DNA of 39,624 bases from Phormidesmis priestleyi BC1401 (GCF_001650195.1 NZ_LXYR01000048.1:1-39624), one strand, 5' to 3'. Numbered from the stretch's first letter, positions 9,239 to 17,369 are shown. The notes: a model not told the origin generated them from the sequence alone. Numbers and translations: made by a program.

Positions 9239-9463
9239 ATGCCTAAGAAAATTAGAGAACTAAAGGCAATGCTGCGTAGAGTAGGTTTTAGCTGTGTGCG
9301 AATTCGAGGAAGTCATGAGCGGTGGGTTCATCCAGAATTACCAGAATTGCCGATTACATTAGCAGGGAAGGATGGAAAAGATGCTAAACCTTATCTAGAG
9401 AAGTTAGTCGATGATGCTCTACAACAGCTAGAAAACAAGGAGCAAGAAGATGAGCCAATTTAA
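9239..9463 (+). CDS. hicA: HicA-type mRNA interferase toxin
   Basis: A 74-residue protein with the compact double-stranded-RNA-binding-like HicA fold pattern: MPKKIRELKAMLRRVGF, then the catalytic-type histidine in RGSHERWVHP (His26). HicA toxins cleave mRNA and are neutralised by HicB. The ATG at 9239 is preceded by GGAG at good spacing; a longer frame from 9179 is less likely. The stop lies 14 bp inside the next gene, the usual overlapping toxin-antitoxin arrangement. The acidic tail (ENKEQEDEPI) is slightly longer than usual. Confidence 0.88.
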   Translation: MPKKIRELKAMLRRVGFSCVRIRGSHERWVHPELPELPITLAGKDGKDAKPYLEKLVDDALQQLENKEQEDEPI

Positions 9464-9674
9464 GTATCGAGTTAATATTGTTTGGTCTGACGTGGATCAG
9501 AGCTATCTCGTGGAGTTGCCAGAGTTTGCAACAGAGATTCAGCGCTATTTTACGGATGGTGAGACTTACGAAGCGGCTCTAAAAAATGCTCAGGAAGTGT
9601 TGGAACTGTTAGTTGAAAGTTATCAAGCTGAAGGACAAACACTTCCACAGCCTCAAACTTTACAAGTTGCTTAG
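9450..9674 (+). CDS. hicB: HicB-type antitoxin
   Basis: A 74-residue partial RNase-H-like HicB protein: KYRVNIVWSDVDQSYLVELPEF, then the helix with EAALKNAQEVLELLVESYQAEG. This is the short HicB form without a separate C-terminal DNA-binding domain. It overlaps the toxin gene by 14 bp and has its own AAGGAG ribosome binding site inside that gene, which allows antitoxin production coupled to toxin translation. Flanking copies of a peptidase gene end suggest the pair is a recently inserted cassette. Confidence 0.88.
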   Translation: MSQFKYRVNIVWSDVDQSYLVELPEFATEIQRYFTDGETYEAALKNAQEVLELLVESYQAEGQTLPQPQTLQVA

Positions 9675-9817
9675 AGAGCGATCGCACCTGCTCCGCTTAC
9701 TGATCGTCTTCAAGGTCGATGGTAAAATTATCATTCAAAAGATGGCAAGATACCGTTAGTATTCATAACTTTGGCGACAACCGACGAGTGATGCTAGCAA
9801 CTAAATTTTTTCAACCC

Positions 9818-10525
9818 TTATCGCTTCATCCTGATTGCAGCATCGACAAATGCCTGAAATAATCGTTGATGAGCGGGGTCGTGAGCCGACATTTCTGGAT
9901 GCCACTGAAGCCCAAACATCCACAGATGACGTTGATGCTCGATCGCTTCTATCAACCCATCAGGGGCTTTTGCCGCAACTTTCCAGTCGATCGACAGATT
10001 CTTTACAGATTGATGATGCCAAGTGACGATCGTCGCCTCAGTGGTGCCGAGAATGTCAGCTAATCGGCTTTCGGGCAGAATATAAACTTCGTGCTGAGTC
10101 GGGCGACGGGGATGATCGAGCCGATGCGCGATCGCCGTTCCATAAATCTCTGGCACATGAGTCACCAAATCGCCGCCACTCGCCACATTCAGCATCTGCA
10201 TTCCCCGACAAATTCCTAGCACTGGAATCGAGGCAGTTAGCGCGAGTTTCGCTAGGGCAAATTCAAAATCGTCTCGATCGGGGTCAACCGAATAAATCGT
10301 TGGATGGGGCATTCCACCATATAAAGTCGGACTGATATCACCGCCTCCGGGCAGAATTAATCCGTCTAATATTGCAAGAATCTGTCTAAGCTCAGGTTGA
10401 TTGGGTGGCAGCAAAATTGGAGTTCCACCAGCCGCCTGCACCGCATCGACATAAGTTCCGGGTAGGCAAAGTTCGCCTGCCTCGTTGCGGCTGTGATTTG
10501 GGATTCCGATGATCGGCGAAGCCAT
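9818..10525 (-). CDS. Class I glutamine amidotransferase-like peptidase C26 (PuuD-like)
   Basis: A 235-residue hydrolase of the gamma-glutamyl-gamma-aminobutyrate hydrolase family. The nucleophile Cys106 lies in GICRGMQMLNV and the His209/Glu211 pair in QWHPE; the TWHHQSV segment near 168-174 also fits the family. The likely reaction is release of glutamate from gamma-glutamyl amides, as in putrescine degradation, but the substrate is not determined by sequence. It is followed on the same strand by nothing coding; the hicAB module converges on it. The last 48 codons exist a second time at 8990-9135. Confidence 0.92.
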   Translation of the reverse strand: MASPIIGIPNHSRNEAGELCLPGTYVDAVQAAGGTPILLPPNQPELRQILAILDGLILPGGGDISPTLYGGMPHPTIYSVDPDRDDFEFALAKLALTASIPVLGICRGMQMLNVASGGDLVTHVPEIYGTAIAHRLDHPRRPTQHEVYILPESRLADILGTTEATIVTWHHQSVKNLSIDWKVAAKAPDGLIEAIEHQRHLWMFGLQWHPEMSAHDPAHQRLFQAFVDAAIRMKR

Positions 10526-10561
10526 GATTGAAAGGTGAAGAGTCTAATTTCTATTGTGCCT

Positions 10562-11344
10562 TTAGCTAGATGCACTTGTATAAAAACGCAATGCAAAGCG
10601 CCAGAAGAATCGAGACGCGAAGAGAAGGGCGATCGCCAGAAAAGCGGCTGCGATCGTCCATCCCACATTTGTCCGACCCAACATCGCTTCCGAAGGAACC
10701 GTCGTCAAAAACGCCACGGGCACCACAAATGTGAAGAAGAATCGATAGGTGGCAGGATACGCCGCCATCGGAAATCGACCCGCTTCGAGCAACCCTCGCA
10801 GCACTTCGGTGACGTTGTAGATTTTCACAAACCAGATGCTGGTCGCCCCCAACATAAACCACAGGCTATAAAGAATCGCCAACCCAAAGGTGAGCGGAAT
10901 CAAACTCAACAAATAGCCTTGAAGTGCAACGCCCAAACGGCTCCCAGCATAAATAACCACAATCAGCCCAAACATCAGATCAGGCAAACCCCACGGCGAC
11001 AGCGTATGAGTAGACAGCCAAAACTGTGAACTAATCGGCTTGAGCAGGACAAAATCCAGCGTTCCGGTCTGCACATGACGCACGATGCGATTGAGATTAG
11101 GAGCCAAAAACGTCGCCGAAAAGCCTTCTAGCAGCGTGAAAACTCCGACCACGATCAGCGCTTCTTCCCATCGCCAACCCGCAAATGTGTAGCCCGTTCG
11201 GTAGAACAAAAACAATCCGAATAGACTCCCGGCGAGTCCGCCCAGACTCGTGAATGCTGCCACCAGAAAGTTTGTACGATACTCAAGTTCCGCCGCGATC
11301 GACGTGCTCCAAAACAGGGTCAACAAGTTCCAATATCGCTGCAT
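10562..11344 (-). CDS. ABC-2 family permease (COG3694/DUF990 type)
   Basis: A 260-residue integral membrane protein starting MQRYWNLLTLFWSTSIAAELEYRTNF, the usual start of this permease family. About six hydrophobic segments follow, with the conserved cytoplasmic stretch VRHVQTGTLDFVLLKPISSQF. The open frame extends 96 codons further upstream, but that part lies over the preceding gene in another frame and is not real. It begins 2 bp after the stop of the other permease gene. The two permeases plus the COG4586-type ATPase at 16386-17369 form a recognised exporter trio of unknown substrate. Confidence 0.88.
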   Translation of the reverse strand: MQRYWNLLTLFWSTSIAAELEYRTNFLVAAFTSLGGLAGSLFGLFLFYRTGYTFAGWRWEEALIVVGVFTLLEGFSATFLAPNLNRIVRHVQTGTLDFVLLKPISSQFWLSTHTLSPWGLPDLMFGLIVVIYAGSRLGVALQGYLLSLIPLTFGLAILYSLWFMLGATSIWFVKIYNVTEVLRGLLEAGRFPMAAYPATYRFFFTFVVPVAFLTTVPSEAMLGRTNVGWTIAAAFLAIALLFASRFFWRFALRFYTSASS

Positions 11345-11346
11345 TG

Positions 11347-12135
11347 TTAAGCCCCCATTCCCGAATATTGCTTGAGTCCTTTGCGCCAAAGCCATCGATT
11401 TAGCCCAAAGAACACCACACTCCAAATCAGCATCACCAAAAATCCTTGCCCAATATTGGTTGGCAATCCAACTAAAATGCTGGCTGGAAAATTCACCAGG
11501 TAGGGAAATGGAGTGAAGAGCGCGATCGTTCTCACCACGGGCGGAAATACTTCTAATGGTGCAATCACTCCCGACAAGAATAGGTAAAACAAAAACCAAA
11601 ACTCTTGAATAGAACTCGCACGCTCCGTCCAAAATGACAGCATCGCAAACGTGTATTGAATGACAAACTGTAGCGCAAACGCTAAGATAGTCGCGATCGA
11701 GAATAAAAAGAGATTACTAGAACTCGGCAACCAGAGTGCAGCCGGATACAGTAAAAAAAACAACCCAATTAACAGGAATGCAAACGGCAATCGCGCAAAT
11801 TTTTCTGATATGTGAGAGATGACGTGATAGAAAGCAGGGTCGATCGGCTGCATCAACCGAAACGATAGTTTGCCCTCGACGACTTCTCGCTCAAACTCCC
11901 AAATCACCCAGACCACAGTTAACTGTCTGACAAGAAACACGGCTAAAAAATAGCGGGCAAAGTCGGTTGGAGACAAGCCAAAATTGCCCTGCTGGGCTGC
12001 CTGAGTCCACACGCCCATGAGAATGATTGGCAACGAACCAGATAGCACCCACAAGATGAGTTCTGCGCGATACTCCACCATATAGGCGTAGTAAACGAGC
12101 AACATGGTTTTGATGACTCTAAATAGTCGTTTCAT
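11347..12135 (-). CDS. ABC-2 family permease (COG4587 type)
   Basis: A 262-residue integral membrane permease starting MKRLFRVIKTMLLVYYAYMVEYRAELILW. It carries the family segment VVEGKLSFRLMQPIDPAFYHVI and about six hydrophobic helices. It is the partner of the COG3694-type permease directly downstream (2-bp gap). Its ATPase is expected immediately upstream but is found 4.2 kb away beyond a block of defence and TA genes on the same strand. Whether it is still transcribed from the ATPase promoter is an open question. Confidence 0.9.
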   Translation of the reverse strand: MKRLFRVIKTMLLVYYAYMVEYRAELILWVLSGSLPIILMGVWTQAAQQGNFGLSPTDFARYFLAVFLVRQLTVVWVIWEFEREVVEGKLSFRLMQPIDPAFYHVISHISEKFARLPFAFLLIGLFFLLYPAALWLPSSSNLFLFSIATILAFALQFVIQYTFAMLSFWTERASSIQEFWFLFYLFLSGVIAPLEVFPPVVRTIALFTPFPYLVNFPASILVGLPTNIGQGFLVMLIWSVVFFGLNRWLWRKGLKQYSGMGA

Positions 12136-12195
12136 CGCTTTTGATTAACTGGGGTACGTCACTGATCGTTGATTCTAACTGGGGGAGAGGGGCGA

Positions 12196-12265
12196 AGCGA
12201 TCGCTGCTTTGGCTTTTTCGTCGATCGAGCTTTTGTGCTTCCAAATAGGTTTGAAAGATTTCGTA
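12196..12265. repeat. Copy of the 3' part of the NACHT gene
   Basis: Seventy bp match 14017-14086 without gaps and with five mismatches. In the minus frame it reads YEIFQTYLEAQK, equivalent to YEIFQAYLEAQK near the end of the NACHT protein. It follows the broken relE-like gene and marks the downstream edge of the accessory block beside the permease genes. It is a remnant with no start codon. Confidence 0.85.
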
Positions 12266-12276
12266 AGCTGTATCGC

Positions 12277-12660
12277 TCAGATTTCTGGGTCAGGAGTTTT
12301 GGTGGGCTCATCAAAGCGATCGATGATTTCGCAAATTTCACGGGCTGTAAGAGTGGTTTCGTCGGATTTAGAATAGAGGGTGACAAGCAGAATGCGGATT
12401 TTGTCTCATAATTGGTCAATGACCCGATAGCCCGCACCGTTGCCTTTTTGAATGTCACTGTTTTTGACACGAACTTTGAAAGCGGTATAAGTCGTGCTAG
12501 GAATTTGATCGCCAGGACAGTTGCTACTTTCGAGGTCATCGAACAGAGGTTGTAGATCAGACCGAATAATGCGATGACGTTTGGCTAACTTGCGAAGTTG
12601 TCCTTGAAAATCGGGTGTGACTAAAATTTGAATGGATGGAAATTCAGTCATCCATTTCAT
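12277..12660 (-). pseudogene. RelE/ParE-like toxin with premature stop
   Basis: The frame starts MKWMTEFPSIQILVTPDF and continues as a RelE-superfamily fold (QGQLRKLAKRHRIIRSDLQPLFDDLESS ... FKVRVKNSDIQKGNGAGYRVI). A TGA at 12406-12408 stops it after DQL. The same frame then continues for 42 sensible codons (DKIRILLVTLYSKSDETT ... EICEIIDRF), matching the usual C-terminal strand and helix. A single C-to-T change of CGA would explain the stop. The truncated 84-residue product lacks the terminal strand that carries catalytic residues in many RelE toxins. The start overlaps the upstream antitoxin gene. Confidence 0.8.
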
Positions 12661-12823
12661 TCCAAAGTTCAGAGATAGGCTTCAAGTTGCCTTCTTTGGC
12701 TTGTAAGGAAATCCGCAGATGGGCAAAGATGAGTTCATCTGGGTCGTCGTCAGGATCGCTTGGAGCGCGCAAATCTGCTTCTGTGAGAGATGGATTGTCA
12801 GGGAGGTCGATCGTGGTTTGCAT
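12644..12823 (-). CDS. Small antitoxin partner of the RelE-like gene
   Basis: A 59-residue acidic protein beginning MQTTIDLPDNPSLTEADLRAPSDPDDDPDE and ending ELWNEMDD. Its stop overlaps the start of the RelE-like frame (ATGACTGA at the junction), the standard coupled antitoxin-toxin arrangement. I recognise no named antitoxin family. The role is inferred from size, acidity and overlap. It appears intact although the toxin is broken. Confidence 0.65.
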   Translation of the reverse strand: MQTTIDLPDNPSLTEADLRAPSDPDDDPDELIFAHLRISLQAKEGNLKPISELWNEMDD

Positions 12824-12841
12824 AATTTTGATGAGTTGAAT

Positions 12842-13219
12842 TTATTTCACATTTTCGCTTACGCCTTCGAGGAATGCGATTGCACCTTTCGCCCAAACAT
12901 TATTTTCCGCAAAATGTTCGCCAACTTTGACACTCGCTTTTTTGCCGCCCTTCCAAAGCCGTTTCAGGTCGAGAAAACTTTTCCAGCGGGCAGGAGGCAG
13001 TTGCTTGGCTTGGACAGTGATGGTCTGAGCGGCGGCTTCGGGAGTAGTGACGGTGGGGTAGTGGGTTTGCAGATCGGTGAGGAAGGCTTGGAAGTCAGTG
13101 AGAAGGATCTCGAAGGTTTGTTCGGTGGTGTTATTTTGAGTTTCGATGTAGGTATCGATTTGCTCGAAGACTTGAACTTTCTGGGCGTTGGGAAAGTTGT
13201 ATTTGGAACTGTTCGTCAT
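12842..13219 (-). CDS. Conserved small cyanobacterial protein near NACHT genes
   Basis: A 125-residue protein: MTNSSKYNFPNAQKVQVFEQIDTYIETQN, a helical middle, a Thr/Ala-rich stretch (TVTTPEAAAQTITVQAKQLPP), a WKGGKKA motif and a C-terminal helix WAKGAIAFLEGVSE. I do not know a function. Similar short proteins occur beside NACHT/HEAT genes in cyanobacteria. The N-terminal pattern FPNA-x-x-V-x-x-FE reappears at the C-terminal end of the NACHT protein in this block (HFPNATEVKIFENVDRY), which implies a second, truncated copy fused there. Confidence 0.75.
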   Translation of the reverse strand: MTNSSKYNFPNAQKVQVFEQIDTYIETQNNTTEQTFEILLTDFQAFLTDLQTHYPTVTTPEAAAQTITVQAKQLPPARWKSFLDLKRLWKGGKKASVKVGEHFAENNVWAKGAIAFLEGVSENVK

Positions 13220-13261
13220 TTGATTTTTTTCTAGTTTGGCTAAGTGGGTTCTGGTCTTGTC

Positions 13262-13645
13262 TTAGTTCCAGAGTCGTTGAATGGAGTAGGCATCCATCTG
13301 GACATCTTGACTGATGAGGGTGAGGGAATAGTTGATGGCTTGAGCGATGAGAATCCGATCGAAAGGGTCGCGGTGATGGAGGGGTAGGGAGAGATAAATT
13401 TCTATGTCTTTGAAGGTGATGGGGAGTTGGGTGATGCCTGCGGTGATGAGGTTGGGTTCGATCGTGTTGAAGGGGAAAGAGAGAGCGAGTTTGCCGATGT
13501 TGGCTTTGATGGCGATTTCCCAGAGGGAGACAATGCTGATAAAGATGGTAGGGGTAGTTTCGATTTGAGTGCGGGTAATGGGTGGGAGTCGAGGATCGTT
13601 TTCAAAGAACCAGATGAGGGTGTGGGTATCGAGAAGATAGGTCAT
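13262..13645 (-). CDS. PIN-domain toxin (VapC-like)
   Basis: A 127-residue PIN-domain ribonuclease. The metal-binding acidic residues are visible: Asp6 in LLDTHTLIWF, Glu43 in SLWEIAIK, Asp93 and Asp96 in HHRDPFDRI, and Asp114 in LISQDVQM. This is the PIN subgroup common in cyanobacteria whose partners are DUF2281-type antitoxins. The gene starts 2 bp after the antitoxin stop, so they form a toxin-antitoxin operon. All catalytic positions are present. A tRNA or mRNA target is expected from the family but cannot be read here. Confidence 0.92.
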   Translation of the reverse strand: MTYLLDTHTLIWFFENDPRLPPITRTQIETTPTIFISIVSLWEIAIKANIGKLALSFPFNTIEPNLITAGITQLPITFKDIEIYLSLPLHHRDPFDRILIAQAINYSLTLISQDVQMDAYSIQRLWN

Positions 13646-13647
13646 GG

Positions 13648-13866
13648 TTACATGTAGTCTTTGAGATCTTCTAGGGGTGCGTCGAAGTCGTCTGTCATTG
13701 TGAACATACCCTTCATGGTTCCGGCTTGGCGGTATTGTTTGGGTTGGAGTTCTGAGGTTTGGGTTTGGTTGTGTTTGGTGGCGAGGTATTCGGCATAGTT
13801 GAGGATTTCGGCTTGAAGATCTGGGGGTAATTTGTCGAGGGTTGCGATGAGTTGGGGTGAGAGCAT
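13648..13866 (-). CDS. DUF2281-type antitoxin
   Basis: A 72-residue protein: MLSPQLIATLDKLPPDLQAEILNYAEYLATKH, the typical DUF2281/VapB-like N-terminal helix pair. A flexible linker follows, then a C-terminal toxin-wrapping segment (GTMKGMFTMTDDFDAPLEDLKDYM) with the usual acidic FDAPLEDL motif. The ATG at 13866 follows a clear AGGAG ribosome binding site; a longer frame reaching 14187 overlaps the NACHT gene and is not real. It is coupled to the PIN gene with a 2-bp gap. Confidence 0.9.
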   Translation of the reverse strand: MLSPQLIATLDKLPPDLQAEILNYAEYLATKHNQTQTSELQPKQYRQAGTMKGMFTMTDDFDAPLEDLKDYM

Positions 13867-13909
13867 GGTGTGTTCTCCTAGTAAGAAGGGTGGATTGTCG
13901 TTGATGGTT

Positions 13910-16357
13910 TTATGATGGCGGATCTTTGGGTGGGGGTGGAGCTTCGTGGTATCGATCGACGTTTTCAAAGATTTTGACTTCAGTGGCGTTGGGAAAGTGG
14001 TTGGTTGTGGTGGGTGAGCGATCGCTGTTTTGGCTTTTTGGTCGATCGGGCTTCTGTGCTTCCAAATAGGCTTGAAAGATTTCGTAGTTGTAGTATCTGC
14101 AATTCTCTTGGATGGCAGCAATAGTGTCGGAGAGATCTGCTCTCCCCTGACAACGTAAATGCCAAAGATGAGATAGCGAAGCACCATCTTTAATCTTGAT
14201 TAATGCTTCAGTAGCGCTTTTGCGAATATCCAGACTTTCATCTTCGACTGATTTAAGCAATTCAGGGATAGCAATTTCTATGCCAATCGATCCGATCGAC
14301 GAAATAGCAGCCCTGCGAATGCTTAGGTCTGGATCTTTCAAGGCTGCAATCAAGTCAAGAGTAGGAATTTTCGAGCCTGTTTTACCTAGAGCCAAAATTA
14401 TGGCTCGGCGTATATTGACTGGTTCATTTCTATCCTTAATCATCTTGATCAAAGCGGAGATAACTACATTATTGCTAATTTTTCCTAGCTCCTGAATAGC
14501 TAACTCCCGAATTATTGTGTCTTGGGAGGCTGCCATAATAAGCAATCCAGGAATTGCTTGTTTTCCCAGTAACTCTCTAAGAAGATTAGGTAAACAATAG
14601 AGTGTGTGAAAACTCTCCTCGCAGGGTTTCTGGAGCAAAACAGTAACTATTTTTTCTAAGCTAGATGTCTTCAAATTTTCAGTAATATAGTGACGCAAAT
14701 ACTCCTTCTCTTCCTTGATTCGTTCTATTGATTCGCTAAGCTTATTAAAGTTTATATTTTTCCACACATTAGAAAGACTTTCAGTAATATTTTGAAATAT
14801 TTTACTACTGTTATTTTGTATGTCTTTTAACTCGTCATGCTGACTGATAATACCGTTTATTTCACGTATTGAAGAATTTGTTTTCATCGGAGATAAAGCC
14901 AGTAAAACAGATAAAGATGTAGATAAGCTCTTCTCTTCTCGTTGAAACTTCGACAGATGAGGGATGGCTTTTTCCGAAGCCGTTCTGCTTAGAAGCTTAC
15001 ATTTAAGTTCCAACGTGGTTTCTAGCAAATTTACCATACCTACTGTTCTCTCCTGAAACCGAGGTGGCACTTCTCCCGCTAGTCTTGCTCCTAACATGAG
15101 ATCAGCTTCCAATGCCAGTTCCACTACTCGCACCGCCTGTGCCTCACTCTCCACCAGTGCCAACATCAACGCTACAGGTTCCGTCCACTTTATGTAGTTG
15201 AGATAATCAGACTTTAAATCATTATTACCTTGCTGATCCTCAAGAAGTTTAGGTAGTTGAGTCAACAATGCTTCTGCTGCATAATATTCTTGAAGCGATT
15301 GATGGCAGAAGCGCACTCGACGGTTACCTGACTCACCAGGAGATTGAAGCAAGTGGTAATTCCGCAGAAGTTTTAATCCCTTTTCAGAACCTAGTAAGTT
15401 TTGAGCATCGACTTCAGAAATATCTAACTGAAAATCTGTTGGGTCGCCCGGTTCTGGAGACTGCATCATGCCAAACGCTAATCTGCTTAGTAGAGAGCGC
15501 GATTCATCTAAATCGATCCCTTCCTTCGATCGTTCCACATACAGATTCGTAAACTTCCGATAGACTTCTCCACGAGTCTCTGGAATCTCATCACCAGTCC
15601 GAAAAATACAGTAGAGCATCCACACCATCAAAGGTGTTTGCCCAAAATCTTGCACTCGATCGCTCAATTCTTGTAATCGATCGCGATCAGAAGTTGGCAA
15701 ACGAACCTCTAGAAAATCCCTCACTTGAAGTTGTGAAAGCGGTTGAAGCTCTAACTTTCGCTCAATTTCCCATCCATCTCCAGCATGACGAGCTGTAGCA
15801 ATTAGAGAAATATTAAGGCAAAACTTCTTTAAGTCATTTTTTGCCTGGGCTTGTTGTAGCTCGTTCAACCCATCAACCAATAACATCAATCGCTTCTGTT
15901 TCAGCAGCTTTTTTAGGTCATCGCTGTCTAAACTGGGATCATGACTTTCCAGGCTGTTTAGAATTAGTCCTCGAATTCCTGAGCGATCGCCCACCAACTG
16001 GTAAGCCTTTAACTCAACTAAAACAGGAATCGGAGCCGTTTCGTCGTGGCGTGCCCTCTCTGCGGCTTGCCAAAAAATTCGTGCCAACAGAGTCGATTTT
16101 CCCGCTCCAGAACTGCCCACTATCAAGATCTTTTCGTTGGCATAGTTCTCGATCGCTTGAAGAACAGGCTGGGGTGGTAACTTATCTGGAGGCTTTTCCT
16201 CGGATGACTTAGGCTTGTCTTCCGTTCTGCTGGTTAGCTCAAACTCAAACCAAGTCGAAGCATTAATCTCGTCCATGAACGCATAGTCTTTCCACCACTG
16301 GGCGTAGTGGTTACAAACTGACTTCAGATATTGCTGGACATCGGGCAAGTCAGACAT
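13910..16357 (-). CDS. NACHT NTPase with C-terminal HEAT-like repeats
   Basis: A STAND-type NTPase of 815 residues from ATG 16357. The frame extends 29 codons further into the ATPase gene, but MSDLPDVQQYLKSVCNHYAQWW is the natural start. NACHT core: Walker A GSSGAGKST at about 81-89, Walker B LMLLVDGLNEL at about 157-167, sensor LIATARH. Then comes a winged-helix/arm region with FCHQSLQEYYAAEAL. The C-terminal part (about 600-770) carries HEAT-like repeats such as IRRAAISSIGSIGIEIAIPELL. NACHT-HEAT proteins are known or suspected antiphage sensors; no effector domain is obvious in the short N-terminus. The final 30 residues resemble the start of the small protein at 12842-13219, suggesting a fused tail. 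It begins 28 bp after the exporter ATPase gene. Confidence 0.9.
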   Translation of the reverse strand: MSDLPDVQQYLKSVCNHYAQWWKDYAFMDEINASTWFEFELTSRTEDKPKSSEEKPPDKLPPQPVLQAIENYANEKILIVGSSGAGKSTLLARIFWQAAERARHDETAPIPVLVELKAYQLVGDRSGIRGLILNSLESHDPSLDSDDLKKLLKQKRLMLLVDGLNELQQAQAKNDLKKFCLNISLIATARHAGDGWEIERKLELQPLSQLQVRDFLEVRLPTSDRDRLQELSDRVQDFGQTPLMVWMLYCIFRTGDEIPETRGEVYRKFTNLYVERSKEGIDLDESRSLLSRLAFGMMQSPEPGDPTDFQLDISEVDAQNLLGSEKGLKLLRNYHLLQSPGESGNRRVRFCHQSLQEYYAAEALLTQLPKLLEDQQGNNDLKSDYLNYIKWTEPVALMLALVESEAQAVRVVELALEADLMLGARLAGEVPPRFQERTVGMVNLLETTLELKCKLLSRTASEKAIPHLSKFQREEKSLSTSLSVLLALSPMKTNSSIREINGIISQHDELKDIQNNSSKIFQNITESLSNVWKNINFNKLSESIERIKEEKEYLRHYITENLKTSSLEKIVTVLLQKPCEESFHTLYCLPNLLRELLGKQAIPGLLIMAASQDTIIRELAIQELGKISNNVVISALIKMIKDRNEPVNIRRAIILALGKTGSKIPTLDLIAALKDPDLSIRRAAISSIGSIGIEIAIPELLKSVEDESLDIRKSATEALIKIKDGASLSHLWHLRCQGRADLSDTIAAIQENCRYYNYEIFQAYLEAQKPDRPKSQNSDRSPTTTNHFPNATEVKIFENVDRYHEAPPPPKDPPS

Positions 16358-16385
16358 ACGGATAGCAGATGAGAGGCTCTGTTGC

Positions 16386-17369
16386 TTATGATACTGTTCC
16401 TGCCTGAAAGACTCGCCCGATGACTTCTTCGATCGGAGGGTCAATCACCGTCAAATCTAAAATCTCTAAGTCTCCTAAAAGCTTGGCAACTGTGCGAGTT
16501 AGTGCCTCTTGTGGTACGAGGAACCGCGCTGAATGTTTGTCTGATTCTTGCAAATCTCCATAAAGCGTCAGTTGATCTTTTGAATAGGTCTGAGCGAATT
16601 CGATACTGATTTCGCGACATGGAGAGAAGCGATCGACCAGCCCTTCTAAGCTGCCGTCGTAAATTAGTTGCCCCTGGTGGATCATCAAGACTCGCTTACA
16701 CAGCGCTGTAATGTCCGCCATATAGTGACTTGTCAGCAGCACGGTCGCTTGATATCGCTGATTATATTCGCGCAAAAACTCCCGCACCGCGACTTGGGCG
16801 TTGACATCCAAACCCAAGGTTGGCTCGTCTAAAAATAAGACTTGTGGTTGGTGCAAAAGGGCGGCGAGCAGTTCGGCTTTCATCCGTTCGCCCAATGAGA
16901 GCTTGCGGACGGGTTGCGTTAGTTTGTCGCCGAGAGACAGCATTTCGGATAGTTCGCCGATGCGTCGATCGAGCGCGTTATCCGAGATTCCATACACCGC
17001 CGCATTGATCCGAAACGAATCGACCGCAGGTAAATCCCAGATCAATTGCTGCTTTTGCCCCATCACCAGGGTTACTTGTTTGAGAAAGGCAGCGCGGCGA
17101 TCGAACGGGGTATGTCCTGCAACAGTGACTCGCCCTTCGGATGGATGAATCAAGCCTGTCAGCATTTTCAGCGTCGTGGTTTTTCCGGCTCCGTTTGCGC
17201 CTAAAAAACCGACGACTTCGCCCGGTTCGATCTTAAACGAGACATCTTGGACGGCTTTTACCTGACGGTAGTTACGCTTAAAGAAATGGGTGAGGGTGCC
17301 TTTGAGTCCAGATTCTTTGACGGCAACAGGGTACATCTTGCTGAGATGTTCGACCACGATCGTAGACAT
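16386..17369 (-). CDS. ABC exporter ATP-binding protein (COG4586 type)
   Basis: A 327-residue ATPase: an N-terminal extension typical of COG4586 (KESGLKGTLTHFFKRNYR), Walker A GANGAGKTTT, signature LSLGERMKAEL, Walker B VLFLDEPTLGLDV and the H-loop in LLTSHYM. A C-terminal regulatory domain of about 100 residues ends in PPIEEVIGRVF. Its partner permeases are encoded at 10562-12135. In many cyanobacteria the three genes are contiguous; here a 4.2-kb accessory block sits between them. The substrate is unknown. Confidence 0.93.
   Translation of the reverse strand: MSTIVVEHLSKMYPVAVKESGLKGTLTHFFKRNYRQVKAVQDVSFKIEPGEVVGFLGANGAGKTTTLKMLTGLIHPSEGRVTVAGHTPFDRRAAFLKQVTLVMGQKQQLIWDLPAVDSFRINAAVYGISDNALDRRIGELSEMLSLGDKLTQPVRKLSLGERMKAELLAALLHQPQVLFLDEPTLGLDVNAQVAVREFLREYNQRYQATVLLTSHYMADITALCKRVLMIHQGQLIYDGSLEGLVDRFSPCREISIEFAQTYSKDQLTLYGDLQESDKHSARFLVPQEALTRTVAKLLGDLEILDLTVIDPPIEEVIGRVFQAGTVS

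Noticed and set aside
11345-11632. 96-codon upstream extension of the COG3694-type permease frame
   Set aside because: It overlaps the other permease gene in a different frame and lacks membrane-protein character; MQRYWNLLTLFW is the family start.
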